Below the pieces are notes generated by a model. That model made no database searches. It worked only from the letters and a program-made list of their open reading frames with translations, and was not told where the DNA came from. This document shows positions 1 to 8,543 of a stretch of DNA of 29,164 bases, one piece after another; positions within the stretch are counted from its first letter, which is position 1; each line of letters opens with the position of its first letter. The DNA comes from UBA8752 sp040261275 (lineage in GTDB: Bacteria; Bacteroidota; Bacteroidia; Flavobacteriales_D; Sanyastnellaceae): NCBI GenBank assembly GCA_040261275.1, contig JBDQOI010000030.1:1-29164 (forward strand), in the 5' to 3' direction. A program made the position numbers and the translations under genes.

Positions 1-834
1 GATGGCCGCAGGGTTTACGTTGTCTTCAACGGTCACCGTGAAAGTGGTCGAGCCCGTGTTGCCATTGTTGTCCGTAGCGGTCAATGTCACGGTATTGGCT
101 CCAATGTGGGAGCAATCAAAATCTGTTTGATTCAGCGCCAATGATGCTATGCCGCAGGCGTCATTCGAACCGTTGTCGGCTTGAGCTGCCGTGATGCTCG
201 CTGCGCCCGATGCGTCAAGCTGTACAGTGAGGTCTTGCGCGACAGCCGTGGGGTCCACATCGTCGGTCACTGTTATGGTGAAGCTGACAGACCCTGTTCT
301 GCCATTGACATCTGTTGTGTTGTAAGTGACCAACGTGTTGCCAACCGGAAATGTATCGCCTGAACTGTAATCGCTGGTAACCGAGGCGATGCCGCAGTTG
401 TCGACCGCGTCCGGGCCGGACCACACGACAACGGCATCACAATCACTGGCACCAGCAGGTTGGGTGATGTTGGTTGAGACGTTATCGAAGGAGGGATCTT
501 CATCATCCGTCACCGAAATCAGGAAGCTGCTGGCGGAAAGGTTTCCGGAAGCGTCCATGGCGGTGTAGGTCACCAGCGTATTACCGACACCGAAATAGTC
601 TCCGGGTGCCGCTGTGCCCACAAAGGACATCAACGTACAGTTGTCTGTGGCATTGGGGACGGCCCATGTTGCAGTGGCACCACAGTCTCCCGCATCGGCG
701 GACAAGACGATGTTGTCCGGCATATCGGTGATGACCGGGTTCTCCGTGTCGGGAGAGCACTGGGCTTGGACAGCGGAGGTGAAAGACCCCAGGAAGAGCA
801 GGCAGCAGCCTACGGAAGCGATGAAGACGCGCAT
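1..834 (-). CDS. Secreted HYR-repeat protein (partial; C-terminus outside window)
   Basis: The reading frame is open from an ATG at 834 down to base 1 (278 codons), so the 3' end lies outside the window. An N-terminal signal peptide (about residues 1-25, ending near QAQC) is followed by extracellular beta-sandwich repeats. Two HYR (hyalin-type) repeats span about 27-196, each opening with a DxxxP motif, carrying the 'DNC' core and 'GNTLVTY..TD..G' strand, and closing with 'VTDD.DP'. A third, more divergent repeat starts at about 197. HYR domains are Ig-like modules common in large Bacteroidota surface or T9SS-secreted proteins; they mark adhesion or structure, not an enzyme. A T9SS C-terminal domain is expected but not visible. 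The ligand is unknown. A -7-like box lies 21 nt before the start. Confidence 0.85.
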   Translation of the reverse strand, partial: MRVFIASVGCCLLFLGSFTSAVQAQCSPDTENPVITDMPDNIVLSADAGDCGATATWAVPNATDNCTLMSFVGTAAPGDYFGVGNTLVTYTAMDASGNLSASSFLISVTDDEDPSFDNVSTNITQPAGASDCDAVVVWSGPDAVDNCGIASVTSDYSSGDTFPVGNTLVTYNTTDVNGRTGSVSFTITVTDDVDPTAVAQDLTVQLDASGAASITAAQADNGSNDACGIASLALNQTDFDCSHIGANTVTLTATDNNGNTGSTTFTVTVEDNVNPAAI

Positions 835-855
835 CGATACAGAATTTGGCACACG

Positions 856-862
856 CAAACTA
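856..862 (-). promoter_or_regulatory. Putative -7 box of the HYR-protein gene
   Basis: Read on the minus strand this is TAGTTTG followed by C, close to the Bacteroidota -7 consensus TAnnTTTG. It lies 21 nt upstream of the ATG at 834, giving a short ordinary leader. No clear -33 TTG was identified. Confidence 0.4.
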
Positions 863-955
863 CTGTGAAGTCTGTATAACACGGCATTTTTTATCGGTGC
901 TTACCGTCCCTTTATCTCATTATACGCTACGTCCACAAAATATTTGCCTCCAAAT

Positions 956-985
956 GAAATGCCCCGCTGTGGAGCGGGGCATTTC
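956..985 (-). terminator. Intrinsic terminator downstream of secDF
   Basis: A perfect 13-bp inverted repeat (956-968 with 973-985, 4-nt loop) with a GC-rich core GCCCCGCT/AGCGGGGC and an A/T-rich base ending in TTTC. It starts 24 bp beyond the secDF stop codon and is the only strong hairpin between secDF and the next gene on the same strand. Confidence 0.8.
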
Positions 986-1009
986 TCGAGGGTTGGATTC
1001 GTGTTCCGA

Positions 1010-3925
1010 TCAGGCCTTGTCGCGGCTCAAATCGACCACCGTAGGGGTGGCGATAAAGATGGAACTGTAGGTTCCCACCACAACGCCCACCATCAAGGCG
1101 AAAACGAAGCCTTTGATGTTGTCGCCTCCGAAGAGGAAAATGGTCAGCAACACCACAAACGTGGAGAGTGAGGTATTGATGGTCCGGCTCAACGTGCTGT
1201 TGAGGGCCAGGTTGAACACTTCCTTGCGGTCCTTCTTGGATCCATACAGCGTGAAATACTCACGGATACGGTCGAAAACCACCACGGTGTCATTGATAGA
1301 ATAACCAATGACGGTCAATATTGCAGCGATGAAGGCCTGGTCTATTTCCATCGTGAAGGGCAGTATTCCCCAGAAAATACTGAACAAGGAGAGCACGATG
1401 AGCACGTCGTGGATCATGGCTACCAGGGCGCCCAACCCGTATTGCCACTTCCGGAATCGGAAGAAGATGTACAGGAAGATGACGAGAAGAGAGAAGATGG
1501 TGGCATTCGTAGCGCCGCGGCGGAAATCGTCGCTGATGGTACCGTCCACCTTATTGTAACGGTCGATCGTGTACTTCGTTCCGAGCGTTCCGAGACCACT
1601 GGCGAGTGCCTCTTGGATCATCTCGTCTTGGTTTTCAGCTTCGCTATCGATCATGTAGTTGGACATGATGCGCAGCTGGCGGTCGCTTTCTTTGGTTTGG
1701 ACGATGGGGTTGCCCGGTGTACCCTCCTCCGTGAAGGCAACCACAAGGGCGCTCCGCACCTCCTGGATGTCCACAGTTTCTTCGAAGGTGACGTCAAATG
1801 TGGATCCTCCGGTGAACTCCACGCCGTAGTTGAGGCCTCGGGTAGAGAGACTGGCCAGACCACCGGCGATCACCAACGCGCTGGCGAGGTAGGCCATGCG
1901 GCGACGTGCGATGAACGGTACGGCGGTATTCGTGAACCAGTTTTCGGTGAGCTTGGATGCGAAGGACATGCCCTTCTTGTTTTCCATGCGGGTGTAGAAC
2001 ACCAGGCGGGTCAAAACGATGGCGCTGAAGAGCGACGTGAAAATACCGACCATCAAGGTCGTGGCGAATCCACGGATGGCACCGCTACCGAAGCTGTACA
2101 GGATGATGGCGGTCAACATCGTGGTGATGTTGGCGTCGATGATGGCACTGTAAGCCTTGGAGTATCCCTCCTTGACGGCACCGGCCAGTCCCTTGCCGGC
2201 GCGCAGTTCTTCGCGGACACGCTCATAAATGAGCACGTTGGCGTCTACGGCCATACCGATGGTCAGAACGATACCGGCGATGCCCGGGAGGGTCAACGCG
2301 GCGCCGAGGGAAGCCAAGGCACCGATGAGGAAGAAGAGGTTGGCGATGAGCGCGATGTTGCTCACGACACCTGCACCACGGTAGTAGAAGATCATGTAGA
2401 CCAACACCACGAGCAGGGCGAAGACAAACGAGCTGAGTCCCGCTTGGATGTTCTCTTCACCAAGTTGTGGTCCCACGGATACCTCGTCCACAATGCGGGC
2501 GGGGGCGGGGAGCGATCCGGCCTTCAGGAGGCTGGAGAGGTCTTCCGCTTCGATGAGCTTCTGCTCGGGGGTCTGTCCGGTTCCGAAGCTGATCTGCGAG
2601 CGACCGTTCATGATGGCGCTGTTGACGTTGGGGGCGGAGAACACGAGGTTGTCGAGCACCACGGCCACAGCGCGGTTGTTGTCGGCAGCGGCAGCCTTGG
2701 TCATCTGTCCCCAGATGCCGGCACCTTCACCGTTCATGGTCATGTTGCAGACCACGTCTCCGATTTCGTCATATCCGACGCGTGCGTCGATGATGCTCTT
2801 TCCGTCCAGCTTGGCCTTGCCGCGACCGCTTTGGTCTTGGATGGCATATAAAGTGGCGACTCCTCCTTCGGTCTTTGCACCCCAGAGCAGGCGGAGGTCC
2901 GTTCCGAGCGCGACCTTGACCGCGGCAATACGGAGTACGTCGTTCACTTTGCCGGTGTCGGCTTCCGCAGCGAAACCGACGATGCTCGTCTTGGCTTGCT
3001 GGTTGGGTTGCATGACCGCGAAGAGCGGATTCTTGGCGCGGAGCTCTTCTTGGCTCAGTGAACTGTCGGCAGGGGCTTCCTCGCCGAAGAGGTCAGGTCG
3101 TTGGACGCGGCCTGCAGCTGTGTTAGCGTCGGCGATGCGCTGTACGATTTCGTCGTTGAACCAGGTCTCCCAGAATTCGAGGTTGGCGGTGGACTTCAAC
3201 TGCTTTCGCGCACGAGCAGGATCGTCGATGCCAGGAAGTTCAACGAGGATGCGTCCGCTGAGGGACAGTTTCTGAACATTGGGCTGGGCCACACCGAGTT
3301 GGTCAATCCGCTTGCGGATGATGTTTTCAGTGTTGTTGATAGCGGTCTCTGCCTCCGTGCGCAGGATGGCGAGGATTTCCTCGTCGGTGCTCTTCGATGG
3401 GAAGAGGTCGGGACTCTCCATGTTGTAGAAGATGCGCCACAACTCATCCGTGTTACCGTTGGTTTCCCAAGCTTGACCGAAGAGGGTCACGAAATCCGCG
3501 TTGGAATTGCGGCGTTCTGCCTTGGCTTGATTGACGGCGGCACGGAAGCCTTCGTTCGTGCTGTAGTCGCCCAGGGCTATAATGAGGTCGGGAATGGAGA
3601 CTTCGAGGGTTACGCTCATTCCACCGCGAAGGTCCAAGCCTAGGTTTAGCTCGCGCTCCTTGGACTCCTTGTACGTCTTGCCGAAAATCGGAACGATGGC
3701 GGAGTCGCCTTTGGCGCGCAGGTAAGATTTGGCTTCCTCAGCAGCGGTTGCATCGAATGCATCCTCTGAGATTGCGCCCGCTTCGAGCAGTTGTTCTGCT
3801 TCATAGACGCCTTGCATCTTGGCTTCGTTCTCAAACTGGTTTGAGAAGTAGTTGAAGCTCAAGGTGTACAGGGTGGCCAATGCGAGCAGCACCGTGAAGA
3901 TCAGGACGGCACTCTTGTTCTGCAT
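1010..3925 (-). CDS. secDF: Fused protein translocase subunit SecDF
   Basis: A 971-residue fusion of SecD and SecF, the inner-membrane partners of SecYEG that use the proton gradient to pull exported proteins across the membrane. The SecD half has an N-terminal membrane helix (about 8-26), the 'LGLDLRGG' motif at 95-102, a large periplasmic region, and the membrane block with 'GMAVDANVLIYERVREE'. The SecF half begins near residue 650, with 'GLNYGVEFTGG' and 'DTVVVFDRIRE' (879-889). Fusion of the two subunits is usual in Bacteroidota. The ATG at 3925 sits 24 nt behind a good -7 box, and a strong hairpin follows the stop. The gene is transcribed alone, divergent from a secreted DUF4159 gene. 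Length and motifs are intact. Confidence 0.97.
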   Translation of the reverse strand: MQNKSAVLIFTVLLALATLYTLSFNYFSNQFENEAKMQGVYEAEQLLEAGAISEDAFDATAAEEAKSYLRAKGDSAIVPIFGKTYKESKERELNLGLDLRGGMSVTLEVSIPDLIIALGDYSTNEGFRAAVNQAKAERRNSNADFVTLFGQAWETNGNTDELWRIFYNMESPDLFPSKSTDEEILAILRTEAETAINNTENIIRKRIDQLGVAQPNVQKLSLSGRILVELPGIDDPARARKQLKSTANLEFWETWFNDEIVQRIADANTAAGRVQRPDLFGEEAPADSSLSQEELRAKNPLFAVMQPNQQAKTSIVGFAAEADTGKVNDVLRIAAVKVALGTDLRLLWGAKTEGGVATLYAIQDQSGRGKAKLDGKSIIDARVGYDEIGDVVCNMTMNGEGAGIWGQMTKAAAADNNRAVAVVLDNLVFSAPNVNSAIMNGRSQISFGTGQTPEQKLIEAEDLSSLLKAGSLPAPARIVDEVSVGPQLGEENIQAGLSSFVFALLVVLVYMIFYYRGAGVVSNIALIANLFFLIGALASLGAALTLPGIAGIVLTIGMAVDANVLIYERVREELRAGKGLAGAVKEGYSKAYSAIIDANITTMLTAIILYSFGSGAIRGFATTLMVGIFTSLFSAIVLTRLVFYTRMENKKGMSFASKLTENWFTNTAVPFIARRRMAYLASALVIAGGLASLSTRGLNYGVEFTGGSTFDVTFEETVDIQEVRSALVVAFTEEGTPGNPIVQTKESDRQLRIMSNYMIDSEAENQDEMIQEALASGLGTLGTKYTIDRYNKVDGTISDDFRRGATNATIFSLLVIFLYIFFRFRKWQYGLGALVAMIHDVLIVLSLFSIFWGILPFTMEIDQAFIAAILTVIGYSINDTVVVFDRIREYFTLYGSKKDRKEVFNLALNSTLSRTINTSLSTFVVLLTIFLFGGDNIKGFVFALMVGVVVGTYSSIFIATPTVVDLSRDKA

Positions 3926-3949
3926 GGTTCAGGTGTTTTTAAAGGTGCG

Positions 3950-3957
3950 CAAAGATA
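3950..3957 (-). promoter_or_regulatory. -7 box of secDF promoter
   Basis: Minus-strand TATCTTTG followed by C is an exact match to the Bacteroidota TAnnTTTG element, 24 nt upstream of the secDF ATG. A 7-bp inverted repeat (3964-3970 with 3976-3982) lies just upstream, in the -20 to -40 region. Confidence 0.65.
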
Positions 3958-4012
3958 GATAAAACCGTTCGGCGTGAACGGTGGCATCCACCTACGGGCA
4001 GGGGGTTTGGAT

Positions 4013-4020
4013 TAACTTCG
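4013..4020 (+). promoter_or_regulatory. -7 box immediately before the DUF4159 gene
   Basis: TAACTTCG, a one-mismatch version of TAnnTTTG, ends 5 nt before the ATG at 4026. Because this element is normally centred about 7 nt upstream of the transcription start, the mRNA would start at or next to the ATG (leaderless). It also supports 4026 over the GTG at 3981 as the true start. Confidence 0.5.
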
Positions 4021-4025
4021 CCGAC

Positions 4026-4760
4026 ATGGGGCAATCACTCGGTTTTCGAGGACGGACATTACGCCGCGTTTTGCGGAAAGGTTACAGCCGTGGGGTGTTT
4101 TTTTCTGCCCTTGTTTTCGGGGCGGTGCTTTCGCTGCCCGTGGCCTCTCCAGCTCAGGCCGTTCAGCTCGCCGTCCTGCAGTACAAAGGCGGAGGAGACT
4201 GGTATTCCAATCCGACGAGTGTACCCAACCTGGTGACCTTCTGCAATGATGAACTGGGTACCCGGATCGATGAGGATGTGCCCTATGTGGAGGTGGGCTC
4301 GCCGGCTTTGTTCAACTATCCTTTCGTGCACATGACCGGCCATGGGAATGTGGTGTTCACCCCATCAGAGGCGCGCAATCTGCGCACTTGGCTCGAGGCC
4401 GGGGGGTTTCTGCACATCAGCGATAACTATGGTATGGACGTCTTTATTCGTCAGGAGATGGAAAAAGTGTTTCCTGACCTCGATTGGGTCGAGTTGCCCT
4501 TTGAGCATCCCGTGTATCACGTCGCCTATGATTTCAAGGACGGACCGCCCAAGGTGCACGAGCACGACGGGGAGGCCGCCCGTGGGTTCGGGTTGTTGCT
4601 GGACGGTCGGCTGGTCTGTTATTACGACCACGAATGCGACCTCGGCGACGGTTGGGAGGACTACGCGGTGCACCGCGACCCCGAGGCGGTAAGGCGTCGG
4701 GCCCTGGAAATGGGGGCCAACCTCGTCACTTTCGCCATGGCGGGCGGCCGCGACGACTGA
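4026..4760 (+). CDS. Secreted DUF4159-family protein
   Basis: A 244-residue exported protein of the DUF4159 family, whose biochemical role is not established. An arginine-rich N-terminus and hydrophobic stretch form a signal peptide ending near 'SPAQA'. The mature part starts with 'VQLAVLQYKGGGDWYSNP', followed by 'FNYPFVHMTGHGNVVFT' and 'LRTWLEAGGFLHISDNYG', the conserved blocks of the family; the fold resembles a glutamine-amidotransferase-like flavodoxin fold without an evident catalytic triad. In many Bacteroidota DUF4159 genes sit near MoxR/aerotolerance-type genes, but here the neighbours are secDF (divergent) and an M61 peptidase (convergent, 12 bp apart). The ATG at 4026 is preferred over the GTG at 3981 because the longer version would put charged sequence and the promoter box inside the gene. 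Confidence 0.85.
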   Translation: MGQSLGFRGRTLRRVLRKGYSRGVFFSALVFGAVLSLPVASPAQAVQLAVLQYKGGGDWYSNPTSVPNLVTFCNDELGTRIDEDVPYVEVGSPALFNYPFVHMTGHGNVVFTPSEARNLRTWLEAGGFLHISDNYGMDVFIRQEMEKVFPDLDWVELPFEHPVYHVAYDFKDGPPKVHEHDGEAARGFGLLLDGRLVCYYDHECDLGDGWEDYAVHRDPEAVRRRALEMGANLVTFAMAGGRDD

Positions 4761-4772
4761 CGATCTCCTAGC

Positions 4773-6449
4773 TCAACCTGGAAAGGCGACCAAGCTTGGG
4801 CGAGGAAAGTGTCCTGATTCAGCGGGTAGTTTCAGTCTGTCCTGTTCGTTGTGAACGGCGTCCTTGAGCCAATGAACGATCAGTAAGCCCTCTGGGTCTT
4901 CTACGGCGGATTGGATCACATCTCCCTTTCGCATGCCCGTCTGCCATGCAGGACTATTGGGCCAGCAAACGCGGACTTCGGTCCGGCCTTCCCGGCCCTT
5001 TCCGCACAGTGCTCCGCAGCGCGCCAGGGGGTCTTGGTGGGGTTCCAGGGTTGCGTTGATCCCTTGGTGAAGCAGGGCGTCCACGAGGTCGGGCCAGGCG
5101 TCTTCTGTTCCGTCGCAGAAATCCGCCCGTAAACGCCGGATTTCCTCTGCGCCATCGGTGCTGCGGGCACCGGCGCGCCGTTCGAGGGTTTCCCACCATC
5201 GGTCCTCGGTGATGGCGCGGGGTTGGTCTGGTCCTGTCAACTCGGAGAGCGCATCGATGAGCCATCCGCCTCCCGATCGGTGGAGTGCCACATCGCAGAG
5301 AAAGGCCAACACGGCGCCTTCCACGTAGATGTTGCCCCGCCGGTGGGGGACGCCCAGACTGTAGCCGTCGAGCCAGGTGTCAAAGCTGCTGTCGGCCACG
5401 GACGTCTGCAGGCGACCGGGATTCCACAAGTGGCGGGTCAGCAGCTTTTCAAAGCGCCGCAGCCAGCCCTCCAATTCGATGACGCCGGCCTCGAGCAGGA
5501 ACAGGTCGCCCAGATAGGTGGTGACGCCTTCGGCGATGTAGCCCATTCGGCTGGGTGAGGGGCCGGTGAAATCGTAAGGCATCCACTCGGTGGGCCGAAA
5601 ACGTTTGACATTCCAAGTGTGCACGAGTTCGTGGCTCGCGATGTCGATGACCTCCTCATATCCTGGCGAAGGGTCGCCTTCGGCGCAGGTGATGCCGTGG
5701 GCCGGACCCCACGCGATGACGGTGGAGGCTTCGTGCTCCACGCCGTGTCGAGCCGGGAAATCCGGGAAGAGATAGAGGAAGTGGTATTCCGGCACCGGAA
5801 GCCAACCAAAGGCGGTCATCTGGCTTTCGGTGAATTTCCGGTGGGCTTCCAGGAAGGCCTCCGCATCGTAATGCCGCTGGCCCCAGACGTGGATGTGGAA
5901 GGGGTGGCCGTCCACCTCGTAGGTGTCGTGGTGCAGGTCGGCCTCCGGGGCAGCGATCCAGGGGCTGTCCATCAGGTGCTGCGTTCCTTTGGCGTGCAGG
6001 TGGCGGCCATCTTCGGTCCGCTCAGCAAGCAGGGCTGTGGCGATGCGCCAGTCCCCCGGGATGTCCGGAAGATGCACGGTCACGGGCGCTTCGGCGAGGT
6101 CGGGGTGGAAGAGGAGGCAATTGACGGGGTTGACGTACAGCAGCTGGTCGTCGGCCCAGGTGCTGCCGGCGTCCAGCCGCGCTGCTGTGAACCGGTAGCG
6201 GACCTGAACGGGGTCCGCGGCATCATTCCTCATCCCACAACTCCAAACGTGAAGGTCTTTCTTGCGAAGGGGCTGCCATGCATCGCCGTCCCATTGCTCC
6301 ATGCAGCGAACGAGCCGGGCAAAGTCCCCCCGCTCGTAGCGACCGGGCCGCCAAACGGGCAGGTGGAGGCGATCTGTGCCCGCGGGAAACTGGGCGTGGA
6401 TGAGGAGCTCGTGTCTGTCGGCTCTCTCGATTCGGTGGGTGATGGCCAT
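4773..6449 (-). CDS. M61-family (glycyl) aminopeptidase with PDZ domain
   Basis: A 558-residue zinc metallopeptidase of family M61. The active-site motif 'HELVHTWNVKR' is at about 273-283, with the third zinc ligand in 'EGVTTYLGD' (Glu about 307). Upstream is 'GVEHEAST', the family's GLEH-type substrate motif. An N-terminal beta domain precedes the thermolysin-like catalytic domain, and the C-terminus carries a PDZ domain around 'NSPAWQTGMRKGDVI'. No signal peptide is visible, so a cytoplasmic location is likely. The ATG at 6449 lies 2 bp after the phosphatase stop; a TTG at 6455 would overlap that stop and is less likely. It is the last gene of the five-gene minus-strand run and ends 12 bp from the convergent DUF4159 gene. 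Confidence 0.93.
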   Translation of the reverse strand: MAITHRIERADRHELLIHAQFPAGTDRLHLPVWRPGRYERGDFARLVRCMEQWDGDAWQPLRKKDLHVWSCGMRNDAADPVQVRYRFTAARLDAGSTWADDQLLYVNPVNCLLFHPDLAEAPVTVHLPDIPGDWRIATALLAERTEDGRHLHAKGTQHLMDSPWIAAPEADLHHDTYEVDGHPFHIHVWGQRHYDAEAFLEAHRKFTESQMTAFGWLPVPEYHFLYLFPDFPARHGVEHEASTVIAWGPAHGITCAEGDPSPGYEEVIDIASHELVHTWNVKRFRPTEWMPYDFTGPSPSRMGYIAEGVTTYLGDLFLLEAGVIELEGWLRRFEKLLTRHLWNPGRLQTSVADSSFDTWLDGYSLGVPHRRGNIYVEGAVLAFLCDVALHRSGGGWLIDALSELTGPDQPRAITEDRWWETLERRAGARSTDGAEEIRRLRADFCDGTEDAWPDLVDALLHQGINATLEPHQDPLARCGALCGKGREGRTEVRVCWPNSPAWQTGMRKGDVIQSAVEDPEGLLIVHWLKDAVHNEQDRLKLPAESGHFPRPSLVAFPG

Positions 6450-6451
6450 GG

Positions 6452-8137
6452 TCAATCGAACAGGTCTTCCATGGGCTTGCCGGTGCAGCCGCTGGTGCGC
6501 GGAAAGCCCAGTAGGGCCGACAGGGTGGGGGCAATGTCCCGGATTTCGGTGCGCTCATAGGTGGCGCCCTGGGGAATGCCCGGCCCCATGATCAGGAAGG
6601 GAACGTGGGTGTCGTAAGCGTAGGGGCTGCCGTGGCTGGTTCCGGTGCGGCCGTATTCCAGGAAGCCCGGTTTGAGCATGACGACCACATCGCCAGAAGC
6701 CTTGGCGTGCCAACCGCGCAGCACGGTGGCTTCTGCCCCTTCGGTGAAGGCTCCGACGCGCAGGTCGGCAGCGGTCAGTGTGCGCTGTACTTCTGGTGCT
6801 TCGGAGGCCACTTCCGCGATGAAACGGGCCACTTCATCGGCGTTGATGCCCGCTTTCCGCATCAGCGGGCGGTCCAGGAAGAACTGGTCGTTGTCGTACT
6901 TGAGGACAAGGTCGCTCCTGCCATAGCGGGTGCGCAGGGCGGTGTCGACCCGGGCTTTCATGGGCTCGGGATTCCAGTAATCCACGGGCAGTCCGCGTTG
7001 CTTCTCAAGACCTGGGACGGTGACCCCGCCGTGGTCGGCGGTCAAGAAGGCCGTCCATTGCCCCTTGCCCACCATGTTGTCCAAGGCAGTGAACAGTCGG
7101 GCGAGTTCGTCGTCCAGACGCCGGTAGGTGTCCTCGGTCTCCATCGCATGAGCGCCGAATTTGTGGCCCACGTAGTCGGTGCTGCTGAAGGACAGCGCCA
7201 ACACGTCCGGCGTCTCATCGGCCCCGAGGTTCTCGGCTCCTATGGCCATGAGTGCGAAGTCCACGAGGACGGTATTACCGTGTGGCGTGCCCTTGATGAT
7301 GTCCGGTCCACCGTTGGCCTCTGCCAGTGCGGCGAGATCGTAGGGAAATACAGGACGCTCCCCTCCGGTCCAGGTCCCTTCGAAGGGGTTGTTGTCCGCC
7401 ATGCTGCCAGTATAGGAATCGGCGTCATCGCGCAGGTCCCACCCCATGGCAATCAGCCTTTCCACCGCATCGGAAGCGTTGAATTTCCGCACCCACTTGG
7501 GGAGTTCCTCCATGTAGTGGGAACTCGTGATGAATTCCCCGGCATTGAGCCAATAGGCGGCGTCCGCGGCATGCCCGGCGGGCAGGATGGCACCGCGGTC
7601 CTTCATGCTGGCCCCGATCACCTTGGGCACATCGCCATCCCGGCGGCTGAAGTGCAGTTTGAATTCGTCGGCCCAGGTGCTGGATCCCATGCGCACCGGG
7701 GACATGCGGCCTTTGTCGCCGGGATCGGTTTCCGGCATGGCGACGGGTTCTACGGAAAAGTCCTCGGCGCAGTAAACGACGCGGGCTTCAGTGCGGGAGT
7801 ACCAGTTGTTGCCGATGATGCCGTGCACCGCGGGGGTGGTGCCGGTGGCGATGCTCGCGTGGCCCGGACCGGTAAAGGTCGGCGCGTAGCTGAAGTGGTG
7901 GTCCATCCCTGCGAACCCCTCAGAAAGGAAACGGTTGAACCCGCCTTCACCGAATCCCTCGGTATAGCGCTGCAGGTAGTCCGCCCGCATTTGGTCCACG
8001 GTCAGGGCGACGATGAGACGGGGCGGCTGCCCGGATATGTCAAGGCCCATGGGGCTTTGCGCCACAGCATCGAGTGTAACGCAAGAGGGCAGAAATGCAG
8101 CGAGGCCAAGGCCTGCGAGTAGGGGGAGTGCGCGCAT
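6452..8137 (-). CDS. PafA-like alkaline phosphatase (alkaline phosphatase superfamily)
   Basis: A 561-residue exported phosphomonoesterase of the alkaline phosphatase/NPP superfamily, most like the calcium-type PafA enzymes of flavobacteria. The N-terminus is a signal sequence with Cys19 in 'FLPSC', so it may be a lipoprotein, although proline in the lipobox is unusual. Metal-site and nucleophile motifs are present: 'VDQMRADYL' (Asp48), 'PTFTGPGHASIATGTTPAVHGI' with the nucleophile probably Thr89, 'SSTDYVGHKFG', and 'TADHGGV'. Late residues 'GTSHGSPYAYDTHVPFLIMGPGI' give the final metal-binding histidines. It starts 25 bp after crcB. Role: periplasmic or surface release of phosphate from organic phosphates. 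Substrate preference cannot be read from sequence. Confidence 0.92.
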   Translation of the reverse strand: MRALPLLAGLGLAAFLPSCVTLDAVAQSPMGLDISGQPPRLIVALTVDQMRADYLQRYTEGFGEGGFNRFLSEGFAGMDHHFSYAPTFTGPGHASIATGTTPAVHGIIGNNWYSRTEARVVYCAEDFSVEPVAMPETDPGDKGRMSPVRMGSSTWADEFKLHFSRRDGDVPKVIGASMKDRGAILPAGHAADAAYWLNAGEFITSSHYMEELPKWVRKFNASDAVERLIAMGWDLRDDADSYTGSMADNNPFEGTWTGGERPVFPYDLAALAEANGGPDIIKGTPHGNTVLVDFALMAIGAENLGADETPDVLALSFSSTDYVGHKFGAHAMETEDTYRRLDDELARLFTALDNMVGKGQWTAFLTADHGGVTVPGLEKQRGLPVDYWNPEPMKARVDTALRTRYGRSDLVLKYDNDQFFLDRPLMRKAGINADEVARFIAEVASEAPEVQRTLTAADLRVGAFTEGAEATVLRGWHAKASGDVVVMLKPGFLEYGRTGTSHGSPYAYDTHVPFLIMGPGIPQGATYERTEIRDIAPTLSALLGFPRTSGCTGKPMEDLFD

Positions 8138-8162
8138 GGCAGGATGGGAATCAGGGGTGAAT

Positions 8163-8543
8163 TTAACGCCGGAGAAAGCCGCTCACGAAGGCAAAGACCA
8201 CGATGCAACCGATGACGCTGACCGCCACGTTGGTGACTGCCCAACCCCATTGGCCTTCCGCGACCAACCGCTGGGTGTCCGCGCTGAACGTGCTGAACGT
8301 GCTGAACCCGCCACAGAATCCGACGGCCAGTCCCGCATAGAGGGCGGGCTGGTCGGCCCACTTTTCCTGGCATCGGACCACGGCCCAGGCGAGCAGGGCG
8401 GTGGCCGCGAGATTGGCCGCGAGGGTCCCCCAGGGGAGGATACTTTTTCCGTTCAACCAAAGGCCAAAAAGGTGCCGCAAGACAGAGCCCAATCCACCCC
8501 CTAAAAAGACGGCAAAAAGAAAGAGGGGAGCGAGGGGATTCAT
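8163..8543 (-). CDS. crcB: Fluoride exporter CrcB/Fluc
   Basis: A 126-residue four-helix membrane protein of the CrcB/Fluc family, which works as a dual-topology dimer and exports toxic fluoride. Family marks are 'GGGLGSVLRH' near the N-terminus, 'GTLAANLAATALLA' (helix 2, conserved Asn), and 'GGFSTFSTFS' at 78-87, the phenylalanine/threonine/serine track of the pore. Length is typical. The ATG at 8543 overlaps the stop of the PAP2 gene (ATGA), so the two are translationally coupled. A fluoride riboswitch would normally sit at the head of a transcript; here crcB is third in the run and none is visible before it. Confidence 0.95.
   Translation of the reverse strand: MNPLAPLFLFAVFLGGGLGSVLRHLFGLWLNGKSILPWGTLAANLAATALLAWAVVRCQEKWADQPALYAGLAVGFCGGFSTFSTFSADTQRLVAEGQWGWAVTNVAVSVIGCIVVFAFVSGFLRR

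Noticed and set aside
1409..2851. A 480-codon plus-strand open frame
   Set aside because: It lies fully antisense to secDF, whose domains are certain. Its translation is His/Gly/Glu-rich without any domain, the usual shadow in GC-rich DNA.
6605..8122. A 505-codon plus-strand open frame
   Set aside because: Antisense shadow of the alkaline phosphatase gene; composition and lack of motifs show it is not coding.
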